Assembly: GCA_023663615.1 (NCBI GenBank)
Contig: JAMPHA010000001.1
Span: 124,001-188,000 of the forward strand
Source of the DNA: DLAJ01 sp023663615
Lineage (GTDB): Bacteria; Bacillota; Clostridia; Lachnospirales; Lachnospiraceae
DNA: 64,000 nucleotides
Reading direction: 5' to 3'
The translations under genes and the position numbers were made by a program. The notes under the pieces were generated by a model that did no database searches, was not told the origin of the DNA, and was given only the letters and a program-made list of their open reading frames with translations. This document shows, one piece after another, positions 25,201 through 32,716 of this stretch; positions within the stretch are counted from its first letter, which is position 1, and the number at the start of each line of letters is the position of its first letter.

Positions 25201-26489
25201 ATGTGCTGGACATTTCCACGATCGAGAGCGGCAGGCTGGTCGTTCACGAGGATATTTTTTCCGTGAAACAGCTCATGGATACGGTGGATGTGATCTGTCG
25301 TCCGGGTGCGGAACGCAAATCGCTGATTTTTGACATGCATATTTATCCGATGACGGCGGATAAGGTGATCGGGGATTTCCTGCATCTGCGCAAGGTGCTG
25401 GTGAACCTGATCTCAAACGCGGTCAAATATACGCCGTCCGGCGGGCGGGTGCTCGTCAATGTGGAGCAGCTTCCGGGGGAAAATGATGCGGCGGCGTATT
25501 ATCGTTTTTCCGTCATTGATAACGGGATCGGGATTTCAAAGGAATTTATCAAGCGGATGTTTGAACCGTTTACGAAAGAGGATGATTCGGCATCCGGAGA
25601 ACTGAACGGCACGGGACTTGGGCTTTCCATCGTCCATTCGCTGGTAGAAAAAATGAACGGGAACTTAGAGGTGCAGAGCGAGCCGAAAAAAGGAAGCTGC
25701 TTTACCGTGCTCGTTCCGATGAAAAAAGCGGACGCGGATGCGGATGCGCAGCCGTTTGGCGGAATCGGAAAACCGAAAGCGGCGGATGGAAGCGAAGGGG
25801 CGGAAGCGACTGACGGTAGCGGGAAGGCGGAAGCGGCAGACGGAAGCGGGAAAGTGGAAGCGGCGGACGGAAGCGGGAAGGCGGAAGCGGCAGACGGAAG
25901 CGGGAAAGCAGGAGCGGCAGATGGAAGCGCAAGTCCGGCAGGGAATCTGCAAAGGAAGAAAAAGGCGGACAGAAGCAGGCGGTTTGCGGGCAGCCGCATT
26001 CTGCTCGTGGATGACAACGACTTAAACCGCGAGATCGCGACGGAACTGCTCAAGGGACTTTCCATTCATATAGAGGAGGCGGTCAACGGGAAGGACGCCT
26101 GCGAGAAGTTGTTGAACAATCCGCCGTATTATTATGATCTGATCCTGATGGATATTCAGATGCCGGTCATGAACGGCTATGAGGCGACGGAAGCGATCCG
26201 GGGCATGGACAGCGACTACGCGCTGCGCATCCCGATCATCGCCATGACGGCGAACGCGCTTGTCGAGGATATAAAGAAGTCGATCGACAGCGGTATGAAT
26301 GAACATATCACAAAGCCGATCAATATGGCGATGGTGGCGGCGGTGCTTGATCAGTGGCTTCCTGAGAAGCCGGAACTGTCGGGGGGGGTATGGCGCTGTA
26401 GAGGTGGCGGCGGTGTCATGCAGTACAGCGTCGTAGCGCCGGCGGGATTGTCAGGAAATGCTCAAACTGGCATGGTAAAAAAATCATAA
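22275..26489 (+). CDS. hybrid sensor histidine kinase with degenerate HD-GYP domain
   Basis: A 1404-residue soluble hybrid kinase without clear membrane segments. Residues 1-400 are helical and unassigned. An HD-GYP-like domain follows (about 440-600): LFDIGKMKL at 473-481 has Phe474 where the HD histidine should be, while HHKSYDGKTGYP is largely kept. Then a GAF/PAS-like stretch, a HisKA domain with the phospho-acceptor in SHNIRTPMNG (H930), a HATPase with NAVKYT, DNGIGIS and GTGLGLSIV, a repeat linker, and a receiver with DDND and phospho-Asp D1293 (LMDIQMP). The ATG at 22275 has AAGGAG upstream. No partner response regulator is adjacent. Confidence 0.9.
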   Translation: MVSPEKIADFYAKYKKNLEAESEIVNELLFAQDQEAWVEKLKRKTRSMRYLYIENEALLNLHVRPFLDENALNDKLAAEFLHQVREAEKENREDDLAFREVAETLRRYYQRKYDESGKRDRQAFYAYIWTCSLLGGYYDRGFEKSDGEQSLACYGEVKKLRGQYFEVEDFELRRRIIDSFYHYAVVGQKFSLVDADALIGLLDEALSFYEDKEVRALDGGHFDFGALCRKLKCDTVGNYLVTHERRDLTREVLLRCREVLGKCYEERLSANPNPYEMEDGVYCGYRRCLFFLGEIDCTEYLEDYKRFCDYVIAHDSFDLRPEHDFWNSRLFQVANVHLPAIISALAEYADEYCGDVAMREACVAQYLNVLRKMPRACGTNFVNEMVSESLLSILSRLSDQEIDFSFFIRSTIWRDEMTLIHETLVGQVARRILKAVFEEKPELLIGEFGCRTVVDVLENRERLTQFASNAAQLFDIGKMKLAGIVGKQSRRWTEWEKEKMLKHPQFGYEMVKKAPFLAPYADIVLGHHKSYDGKTGYPLDFDNTASKHRFFIELIHICSFLESETVQMGHANTESGLFRKCLDELELGSGTRYQPELVELITEDSPLKKDLSYLLSAGRSRSYYEIYQSAVIDRNREESCAKEEEAGGENAREASVMEDIRALLTSFAELQNIGIEIISDGARLFCTGNCDAALRERHEAALKGLSGRNAFLAVYADTWNEALSSCIEHLADTGSRLVEQQRRTQEIIRHYERDREKKDVLLYTIQERDVEKDNVVRVLSRDIMLLLHVDMLTGNCRVLHRGGQRLFDGIQSGRYEQFLKNLSDMVFEEDWTMVRPKLRLDQLSRTFMENDGIMKQELRVRMNRSWNWVDICCTQAAERGVVPSVMLVTVRDIHEGKQRSEQVNQVLKEAVQAAEDANRAKSIFLSTMSHNIRTPMNGIMGMIEIARRNMQNGQELENCLNKIEDSSRYLLGLISDVLDISTIESGRLVVHEDIFSVKQLMDTVDVICRPGAERKSLIFDMHIYPMTADKVIGDFLHLRKVLVNLISNAVKYTPSGGRVLVNVEQLPGENDAAAYYRFSVIDNGIGISKEFIKRMFEPFTKEDDSASGELNGTGLGLSIVHSLVEKMNGNLEVQSEPKKGSCFTVLVPMKKADADADAQPFGGIGKPKAADGSEGAEATDGSGKAEAADGSGKVEAADGSGKAEAADGSGKAGAADGSASPAGNLQRKKKADRSRRFAGSRILLVDDNDLNREIATELLKGLSIHIEEAVNGKDACEKLLNNPPYYYDLILMDIQMPVMNGYEATEAIRGMDSDYALRIPIIAMTANALVEDIKKSIDSGMNEHITKPINMAMVAAVLDQWLPEKPELSGGVWRCRGGGGVMQYSVVAPAGLSGNAQTGMVKKS
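25800..25928 (+). repeat. 27-bp in-frame tandem repeat (about 5 copies) in the kinase
   Basis: Units begin at 25800, 25827, 25854, 25881 and 25908. Each encodes AEAADGSGK or a near variant. The second and fourth copies are identical. They lengthen the linker between the HATPase and receiver domains of the hybrid kinase, so repeat number would set the reach of the receiver. Confidence 0.95.
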
Positions 26490-26514
26490 TTTGGCAGTTT
26501 TATTATATCCAGTT

Positions 26515-26593
26515 ACGCGTATGATAGAGGAAAGCAGTCGGACGCAAAAAAGCAAAGCGTCGATTGCGGATACCGGTATCATACGCGTTTTTG
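26515..26593 (+). terminator. long-stem terminator after the histidine kinase
   Basis: A perfect 12-bp inverted repeat ACGCGTATGATA (26515-26526 with 26577-26588), with an inner GACGC/GCGTC stem (26541-26545 with 26557-26561), is followed by five T residues. It separates the kinase from the S-component gene. Confidence 0.7.
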
Positions 26594-26641
26594 TCGTTAT
26601 TTCTAAAAGGATTCGGGTGTGAAAACGAGAGGAGTGGTATT

Positions 26642-27559
26642 ATGAAGGAACAGGAAAAAGAGAACGGAAAGAGAAAAAGCGTGTCGCTTCTTATCATCGG
26701 TGTAGTTCTGCTGGCGGCGGGCGTGATCTTTTCCGTTTATGCGTATCGGACCAGCTATCGGGAATCGGCCGCGTACGGGGAACAGATCAGTGCGGTGAAC
26801 GAGGAGATCAAGGCGGTAGAAGCGGGGGATGCGTCGGGTGATCTCGCAGAGCTGAATGCGCGCAAAGAACAGCTTTCCCAAGAGAAGACGGCAAAGGAGA
26901 AGCCGTATTCCTATGGTCTGACCTTTGTTTTTTTCAGCGTTCTGTTGACGGGAAAAGGAGTCTACAACGCGCTTCGGGGCGTGACGGCAAAGCCCGACAT
27001 GAAACGGCTGGCGCAGGCGGGGCTGTTAGCGGCGCTCTGCTATATCGGATTTGCGTTTTTTAAGATCGACATTCCGGTCGGAACGGAAAAGACGGCGTTT
27101 CATTTCGGCAATGTATTCTGCGTGCTGGCGGCGCTTTTGATCGGCGGATTTTGGGGCGGACTCTCAGGCGCGGTCGGCATGACGATCGGCGATCTGACGA
27201 CGGCCTATGTGACGAGCGCGCCCAAGACGTTTTTGTTAAAGCTTTGCATCGGGCTGATCGTTGGTCTGGTAGCGCATGGTATTTTTAAGCTGAGCCGTTC
27301 TAAGTCCCATAAGTATGTGTTCGGCGTGACGCTGCTCGCGAGCATTTGCGGAATGGGCTTTAATATTGTCGCCGATCCGATCGTCGGATATTTTTACAAG
27401 ACGTATCTGCTCGGCGTGCCGCAGGATTTAGCGAAAGCGCTTGCCAAGATCAGCGCTGTGACAACGAGTGTCAACGCGGTCGTCGCAGTCATCGCCGCGA
27501 CCCTGTTTTATATGGCGCTGCGCCCGGCGCTGCGCAGGGCGGGATTGTTCGTGTCATGA
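26642..27559 (+). CDS. ECF-transporter-like S component with extra N-terminal domain
   Basis: A 305-residue membrane protein. The C-terminal part (about 125-300) has the six-helix pattern of ECF transporter substrate-binding (S) subunits, with GGFWGGLSGAVGMTIGDLTT and a late GFNIVADPIVG loop. The N-terminal 120 residues are unusual: two hydrophobic helices flanking a charged coiled-coil stretch (ISAVNEEIKAVEAGDASGD). The substrate cannot be told. The energising EcfA/EcfT genes are not in the window. The ATG at 26642 has GAGAGGAG upstream. Its end overlaps the convergent rubrerythrin gene by 6 bp. Confidence 0.78.
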   Translation: MKEQEKENGKRKSVSLLIIGVVLLAAGVIFSVYAYRTSYRESAAYGEQISAVNEEIKAVEAGDASGDLAELNARKEQLSQEKTAKEKPYSYGLTFVFFSVLLTGKGVYNALRGVTAKPDMKRLAQAGLLAALCYIGFAFFKIDIPVGTEKTAFHFGNVFCVLAALLIGGFWGGLSGAVGMTIGDLTTAYVTSAPKTFLLKLCIGLIVGLVAHGIFKLSRSKSHKYVFGVTLLASICGMGFNIVADPIVGYFYKTYLLGVPQDLAKALAKISAVTTSVNAVVAVIAATLFYMALRPALRRAGLFVS

Positions 27560-28159
27560 ACAGCCGTCCGCGAACGGGGACAGTTCCAGCCGGATAAAAT
27601 ATCCCTGATCGTGGTCGCAGACCGGGCATTGTTTGGGCGCGGATTCTCCTTCGTAAATATAACCGCAGTTTAGGCAGATCCATCCGGTTTTGACATCCGA
27701 GACATATAATTTCTTTTCTTCCAGCCATTTTGCAAAACGACCGAAGCGGTCGCCGTGATATTTCTCGATTTCCGCGATCATGTGAAAGGAGGCGGCGACG
27801 CGCGCAAAGCCTTCTTCTTTCGCTTTATCGCCAAAACGTTTGTATACGTCGTCGTGCTCTTCATATTCGTTGTGCTGTGCCATGCGCAGCAGTTCTGACA
27901 GGTCGCCCGTCAGGTCGATCGGGTACGCGCCGTCAATGGAAACGGTTTCTCCTGCAAGTTCCTGCAGATGACGGTAAAAAATTTCCGCATGCTCTTTTTC
28001 CTGCGCGGCAGTATATAAAAACACCTGCGCGATGGCATGCTCCTTTTGCTTTTTCGCTTGTTCCGCGCCGAAAGTATAGCGGTTTCGCGCCTGACTTTCT
28101 CCCGCAAATGCGCGCATGAGGTTCTCTTTTGTCTCGCTGTCCTTAAAGTTGACTGCCAT
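27554..28159 (-). CDS. rbr: rubrerythrin
   Basis: A 201-residue peroxide-reducing diiron protein. The ferritin-like four-helix domain (about 1-150) shows the iron ligands in AFAGESQARNRY, AAQEKEHAEIFYRHL, HNEYEEHDD and IAEIEKYHGDRF. A C-terminal rubredoxin domain follows, with CLNCGYIYEG and CPVCDH. It protects anaerobes from hydrogen peroxide using electrons from ferredoxin/rubredoxin. An AAAGGAG site lies about 10 bp before the start. It is the last gene after the two oxidoreductase genes on the same strand (65-bp gap), so it may share their transcript. Confidence 0.96.
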   Translation of the reverse strand: MAVNFKDSETKENLMRAFAGESQARNRYTFGAEQAKKQKEHAIAQVFLYTAAQEKEHAEIFYRHLQELAGETVSIDGAYPIDLTGDLSELLRMAQHNEYEEHDDVYKRFGDKAKEEGFARVAASFHMIAEIEKYHGDRFGRFAKWLEEKKLYVSDVKTGWICLNCGYIYEGESAPKQCPVCDHDQGYFIRLELSPFADGCS

Positions 28160-28223
28160 GTTTGTAATGCTCCTTTCCTGATGAATAAAAAATAAGATTC
28201 GTTGTCCGTGCGTTGTTCCCGCC

Positions 28224-30755
28224 TTATAAATAAGGATTTACCGATTTTTCTTTGAGGCAGAGAAAACGTCTGTCCACTTCGGCTTGGAGTTCCGCGGCGA
28301 CGGTGCGGTATTCTTCCCGCTGCAAATGTTTTGTGCGCCCCATCATGGCAAGCCAGTCCAGGACGGGGATTTTCTTCTTTTTCATGTCGGGATCATAGTT
28401 TAATGTCGTTTTGCCCTGTTCTATTTCGTAAAGTGGGAAAAAGCAACAATTCACGGCGGCGGCGATGACGCTCCGCTCCGAATCGGGCTTGTCGTTCCAG
28501 TTTAAGGGGCAGGCGGACAACGCTTTCAGATACGCGGTGCCCTGCGTCTTGGCGTACCATGCGGCTTTGGCGGCTTTTCGGATAAAATCAACGGGATCGG
28601 ACTCCGCGGCGGTCGCTGCGTAAGGGACGCCTGCCGCCGCCATGATCTGCGGCATGTCTTTGTGAAAAAAGGTTTTGCCGTACTGCGCCTTTCCGACATG
28701 GGACGTCGCGCTCTTTGCGCCCTTGGGCGTGGAGTAGGAGAGCTGGTAGCCCGTGTTCATGTAGCCGCCGTTGTCGTATTCGAACAGAAGCAGCTTATGA
28801 CCGCGCAGCGCCGTGCCGATGGCGGAGCCCATGCCAATATCCATGCCGCCGTCCCCGCTGACCATGATAAAAACAAGATCGCCCGGCGGCAGTTCGCCTT
28901 TTTTCTGTTTCCGGACGCACATTTCCGCAAGTCCGCTTAAAGCCGCGGCGCCGTTCTGGAACAGGTTGTGCACATACGGGACTTTGAAGCTTGTCTTTGG
29001 ATAGGGCGTTGTGACGATCATGCCGCAGCCTGTCTGAAACAACAGGATGACCGGGTCTTCGATGGCGCGCAGCAGCAGGTTCAAATTGACGGGAATGCCG
29101 CAGCCCGGACATGCGCCGTGTCCGGGCGCGATCCGCTTTGGCATGGCGATCGTGTCGTTCAGTTGTCCGCCCTGCACGGTAACTTTGCCGTCTTGTTCGG
29201 ATACGCGTGTCATGCCAAGCTGTGTCTTTTCCCGCGGGAGCGGCGCAAAAAATTCCGGGCGGCAGGATGTGGCGGCGGACTGTTCGCGCGCGTCGATGCC
29301 GCTGGCAGCAGTCGTGTCGGCATTGTCGGGAGAGCTGCCGCCGTCCGTGTCAGCGCCATGGCGTGTGTCTTCGCTCCCGACACCGTAATAGCTGAAATCC
29401 GGCGTGGCGGGATCTTCCGCCATCGCAAACATGCGCACTGCATCCTCCACATAGAAGTCCCTGCCGCCCAAACCGTACACGACGCTTTTCACGACGGGGC
29501 GGCTGTCCGCGTGCTGTTTTGCATCGTGTTGTCTTGTGTCGGACTGCATTGCATTATCCCGTCTTACGCCGTCCTGCGTTACGTTGCCCGGTCTTGCGTT
29601 GTGTTGCGTTACGCCGTCCTGTCTTGCGCCGTCCTGCCTTGCGTTGTGTTGCGTTGCGTCGTCCTGCGTTACGCCGACCGGTATTGCTTCAGACTGCATG
29701 GCATCCCGCTGCAAGGCGGCGCGGACTTCGAGGGAGAGGTTTCCGCCGCCTGCGCCGTAGCTGTCCTGTCTGTCTGCGACGAGAATCTGCTTTGCCGCGC
29801 GGCATTTCGCGCAAAGTTCCTCGTAGGGAAAGGGGCGCAGCAGATGAAGCGTCAGGACACCGGCTTTCTTTTTTTGCCGGCGAAGCTGATCGACCGCTTC
29901 CAGCGTTGTGTCAAAAGAAGAACCGAGCAGAATGAGAAGTGTGTCGGCGTCTTCATGACAGTATCCTTCCACGGATTCATAGGAGCGCCCCGAACGCGCG
30001 GCATATTCGGAAAACAGCGCAGGCAGGGCGGCCGCTGCATCGTTCATGGCAAGATGAAGCTCATAGCGGTTGCGGATCAGATCGGGCTCATTCATGTAAG
30101 ACCCGACCGTTATAGGGTGTTCGAGGTCAAAAAAAGGATACGGATCAACGCGCCTGCCGATATAGTCCCGCACGGCGGCATCGTCCGCAAAACGACTGCA
30201 CCGCCGTTTCTGATGACTGGTAAAAAATCCGTCGAAGGCAACGACGGCGGGAAGGCGCACCTGCTCCGCCAGCTTGAGTGCCATGAGATTGAAATCATAG
30301 ACCTCCTGTGCGCTGTGGGCGAAAAAAAGAATCCACCCGGCGTTCAGCATATACATGATGTCGCTGTGGTCCCCCTTGATGGACAAGGGCCCGGAGACCG
30401 TGCGGCATGCCACGTTCATGACCATCGGATAGCGTGTGCCGGACTGCACGGGAAGCTGTTCTAACGCATAGAGGAGACCGTTTGCGCTTGTCGCATTGAA
30501 CACGCGCCCGCCGCCGACGGATGCGCCGTAGCAGATACCGGCGGCGCTGTGCTCGCCTTCCGCCGCGATCATGATGAGGTCGGTCTGCCCCTGCGCGCGC
30601 ATCAGATCGAGATTTTCTGCGATCTGTGTGGACGGCGTGATGGGATAGTAGCCCATCAGATCATAGCCGATCTGACGCGCGGCGATTGCCGCCATTTCAT
30701 TGCCGCTTGCATATTCGATTGTCTGCTTTGCGGCTGTCGTGTTTGTTTCTGTCAT
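28224..30755 (-). CDS. 2-oxoacid:ferredoxin oxidoreductase, fused alpha-beta subunits
   Basis: An 843-residue fusion. Residues 1-350 form the alpha part (MGYYPITPST, EGEHSAAGICYGAS, GDHSDIMYM). Residues 510-843 are the thiamine-diphosphate-binding beta part (GHGACPGCG near the start, GDGGMDIGMGS, then DNGGYMNTG). Together with the gamma-delta protein upstream it oxidises pyruvate or another 2-oxoacid to acyl-CoA, reducing ferredoxin. The specificity cannot be read from the sequence. The 150-residue linker is low complexity, with repeats like QDGVTQHNA. The ATG at 30755 follows AGAGGA; a GTG 4 codons earlier is less likely. A 498-codon open frame on the opposite strand is a shadow. Confidence 0.9.
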   Translation of the reverse strand: MTETNTTAAKQTIEYASGNEMAAIAARQIGYDLMGYYPITPSTQIAENLDLMRAQGQTDLIMIAAEGEHSAAGICYGASVGGGRVFNATSANGLLYALEQLPVQSGTRYPMVMNVACRTVSGPLSIKGDHSDIMYMLNAGWILFFAHSAQEVYDFNLMALKLAEQVRLPAVVAFDGFFTSHQKRRCSRFADDAAVRDYIGRRVDPYPFFDLEHPITVGSYMNEPDLIRNRYELHLAMNDAAAALPALFSEYAARSGRSYESVEGYCHEDADTLLILLGSSFDTTLEAVDQLRRQKKKAGVLTLHLLRPFPYEELCAKCRAAKQILVADRQDSYGAGGGNLSLEVRAALQRDAMQSEAIPVGVTQDDATQHNARQDGARQDGVTQHNARPGNVTQDGVRRDNAMQSDTRQHDAKQHADSRPVVKSVVYGLGGRDFYVEDAVRMFAMAEDPATPDFSYYGVGSEDTRHGADTDGGSSPDNADTTAASGIDAREQSAATSCRPEFFAPLPREKTQLGMTRVSEQDGKVTVQGGQLNDTIAMPKRIAPGHGACPGCGIPVNLNLLLRAIEDPVILLFQTGCGMIVTTPYPKTSFKVPYVHNLFQNGAAALSGLAEMCVRKQKKGELPPGDLVFIMVSGDGGMDIGMGSAIGTALRGHKLLLFEYDNGGYMNTGYQLSYSTPKGAKSATSHVGKAQYGKTFFHKDMPQIMAAAGVPYAATAAESDPVDFIRKAAKAAWYAKTQGTAYLKALSACPLNWNDKPDSERSVIAAAVNCCFFPLYEIEQGKTTLNYDPDMKKKKIPVLDWLAMMGRTKHLQREEYRTVAAELQAEVDRRFLCLKEKSVNPYL
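29500..29710 (-). repeat. 15-bp-type tandem repeats in the alpha-beta linker
   Basis: On the plus strand units like TTGCGTTACGCCGTCC recur about ten times with variation. In the oxidoreductase frame they code for a run of Gln, Asp, Ala, Arg, Asn and Thr. The tract sits exactly between the alpha and beta domains, where a linker can grow without harming the fold. Confidence 0.85.
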
Positions 30756-30778
30756 ATTTCCTCTCACCTTATTGTTTT

Positions 30779-32005
30779 TTATAGGGTGTGCCCATTTTCA
30801 TTTTCCGTGGATGAACCGGATGCCAGCCGCTGTTCGGTCAGGTAGGATTCCGAGGTGATATAGCCGTCCGCTCCTGTTTTTTCGTAATAGTCGGGGGTGC
30901 GGAGCAATTCCTGATTCGGCAGGAACCATTCCTTATGCGGGTGCTCCGTTTCGAGTCCTTTTACGAGCGCCTGCGTCGGGCAGACCGCGACGCAGCGCAG
31001 ACAGCCCTTGCAGTGATAATAGTCAAGACCGCGGTTTACCATCATCTCTCTGCCGCGGTAGGTTCCTTTTTCAAACTGGAATACCATATCGGGGCAGGTA
31101 GAGTCGCAGAGTCCGCAGTTAATACAACGCTCCTTGATAAAAAGAGGGAGATAGCCCTGTCTTGACGGGGAAAGATCGTTGGTGACGCTGTTGCCGAAGT
31201 GTGGGTTTAAGCCGCCGATCGGCATGGCGCGGGAAGCGGCACTGCCTGCGTCGTCTGTGTCCGCCGCAGCATGACTGCTGCCGGGGCAGCTGTCAGTGCT
31301 GCCTGCTAGCTGTCTGTCGTCGGAGCAGCGCTTTGCACTGCCGGCCGCAGCCGCTTCATCCTGCGCGGGGCTTGCCGTCGGAACGGGAGAATATCGTGAG
31401 ACCGTCTCATACCCCTTACGCAGTCCGGCAAGATTGGCGGCAAGCGCATCGGGATATTTTTGACCGAGCGTTTCAAGGCAGATTTTTTCTGCCGCTTCAA
31501 GCGGCACAAATCCCATCACGCTTGCCATTGCGCCAAGCAGTACGACATTGACGCGCGAACGGGTTTCTATGGCGATTTTCTGGGCGGGAACCGTGTAAAG
31601 CGCATGGAAGTCTGTGTGCGCAAGAAGGGAACGCAGCCTGTCCGCGCGCACCGCGGCGTCCGCGGTATGGAGAACGATCACCGTATCTTTCGTGCAGCCG
31701 TGCAGAACATGAGCGTCTGACAGCAGCGCCTCGTGAAAAATACAGAGCAGGTGCGGGTGGATAATGGGAGAATGAATGCGGATTTCCTTGTTGCAATCGC
31801 AATACCGGATATATGCAGTGACAGGCGTTCCTGTTTTTTCAGAGCCATAGCTGGAAAAACTTGCGCTGTTCACATGCAGATGACGCAGACCAAGCTCGCC
31901 GAGCATTTTGCCGCAGAGATTGGCTCCGAGTCCGCCAATGCTCTCTAATCGAATTTCATAATAGCCAGTGTCATTGGTCACAGGCAGCTTTTTCGCGTAT
32001 GTCAT
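30779..32005 (-). CDS. 2-oxoacid:ferredoxin oxidoreductase, fused gamma-delta subunits
   Basis: A 408-residue fusion. Residues 1-195 are the gamma domain (ESIGGLGANLCGKMLGE, with YGSEKTGTPVTAYIR). Residues 270-345 are the delta ferredoxin with two 4Fe-4S clusters (CINCGLCDSTCP and CKGCLRCVAVCP). An Ala/Ser/Asp-rich linker of about 60 residues joins them. A C-terminal extension of about 60 residues follows the ferredoxin. It lies 23 bp upstream of the alpha-beta gene and must form the complete enzyme with it. GGAAAGGA is about 12 bp before the start. Confidence 0.9.
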   Translation of the reverse strand: MTYAKKLPVTNDTGYYEIRLESIGGLGANLCGKMLGELGLRHLHVNSASFSSYGSEKTGTPVTAYIRYCDCNKEIRIHSPIIHPHLLCIFHEALLSDAHVLHGCTKDTVIVLHTADAAVRADRLRSLLAHTDFHALYTVPAQKIAIETRSRVNVVLLGAMASVMGFVPLEAAEKICLETLGQKYPDALAANLAGLRKGYETVSRYSPVPTASPAQDEAAAAGSAKRCSDDRQLAGSTDSCPGSSHAAADTDDAGSAASRAMPIGGLNPHFGNSVTNDLSPSRQGYLPLFIKERCINCGLCDSTCPDMVFQFEKGTYRGREMMVNRGLDYYHCKGCLRCVAVCPTQALVKGLETEHPHKEWFLPNQELLRTPDYYEKTGADGYITSESYLTEQRLASGSSTENENGHTL

Positions 32006-32248
32006 AAAAAAGTATGATTCCTTTCCGAGCCATCGAACGCAGCGTCCTCCTCGTGGAGAAACGCTGATTTTATCAGTACTTTTTTAGTATGGACGTGCTT
32101 CTGAAATTTATGCGGACAGCATATCTGTAATTGCACAAAAGAATAAAAGGGCAGAACCGAAGGCGTATCTAAGGCGTATGAGCAGGGAAAAGCGAACTAT
32201 TGAAAAAATGACGAATCCATTGTACGATAGAATGAGCGAAAGTGAGAA

Positions 32249-32317
32249 GAATGAGCCTGCTCATTCGGCGAACGGCGAATGCTGATCCTGTCATGAATGG
32301 AAGATCCGTGACAGGAT
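32249..32317 (+). promoter_or_regulatory. two hairpins in the leader of a small acidic gene
   Basis: GAATGAGC/GCTCATTC (32249-32266, 2-nt gap) and GATCCTGTCA/TGACAGGATC (32283-32292 with 32308-32317) are perfect inverted repeats. They precede the 102-residue ORF starting at 32360. The remaining part of this 354-base gap holds the oxidoreductase leader with a further AGCGT/ACGCT stem near 32039-32064. No promoter could be fixed confidently. Confidence 0.5.
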
Positions 32318-32359
32318 CGGCGCAAAAAGAAAAACAAGGCGGGAAAAGAGGGAAAAACA

Positions 32360-32668
32360 ATGACGGAAGAAATGTCAGGCAGCGAAATGTCAAGCGATAA
32401 AGAACTGAAAAACAACCAAATATCAGAAAGCGAAGCGCCAAGCGATGACGTTTCCCAAGAAGATCTGGACGCAGTATTGGAAATGCTGGAAAATTTTGGG
32501 AAATCCGGGGAGAGCCGTTTTAAGGTCGTCATGTCGGATCAGATAGAGCAGGGGAAAAGTGAAAAGCAGTATCACCTCGGAAGATGCGACGTCGGCAGTC
32601 CGTGGGCGAAAGGACAGGCGTTCGACGTGCTTCCGGACGAGGCGCAGAAAGGAAATACCTGCGGATAA
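32360..32668 (+). CDS. hypothetical acidic small protein
   Basis: A 102-residue protein rich in Glu, Ser, Asp and Gln. It starts MTEEMSGSEMSSDKELKNN, has one short helix (SQEDLDAVLEMLENFGK) and ends with two cysteines. AGAGGGA is 6 bp before the ATG, which supports translation. No membrane segment or known domain is visible. The gene stands alone, convergent with the GGDEF gene downstream, and has a structured leader. It is not recognised. Confidence 0.5.
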   Translation: MTEEMSGSEMSSDKELKNNQISESEAPSDDVSQEDLDAVLEMLENFGKSGESRFKVVMSDQIEQGKSEKQYHLGRCDVGSPWAKGQAFDVLPDEAQKGNTCG

Positions 32669-32716
32669 AAACCGTGTGCTGTACGCTTTCAAGGATTGCC
32701 GGCGTGGATAAGGTTA

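Noticed and set aside
25665..26065. Several long minus-strand frames across the kinase repeats
   Set aside because: They arise from the 27-bp repeats being open in multiple frames; codon content is repetitive and lacks start signals.
28968..30464. 498-codon open frame on the plus strand opposite the oxidoreductase
   Set aside because: The minus strand clearly encodes the alpha-beta protein. The plus frame is Arg, Val and Cys rich, with repeats created by the linker, and has no ribosome binding site or domain.
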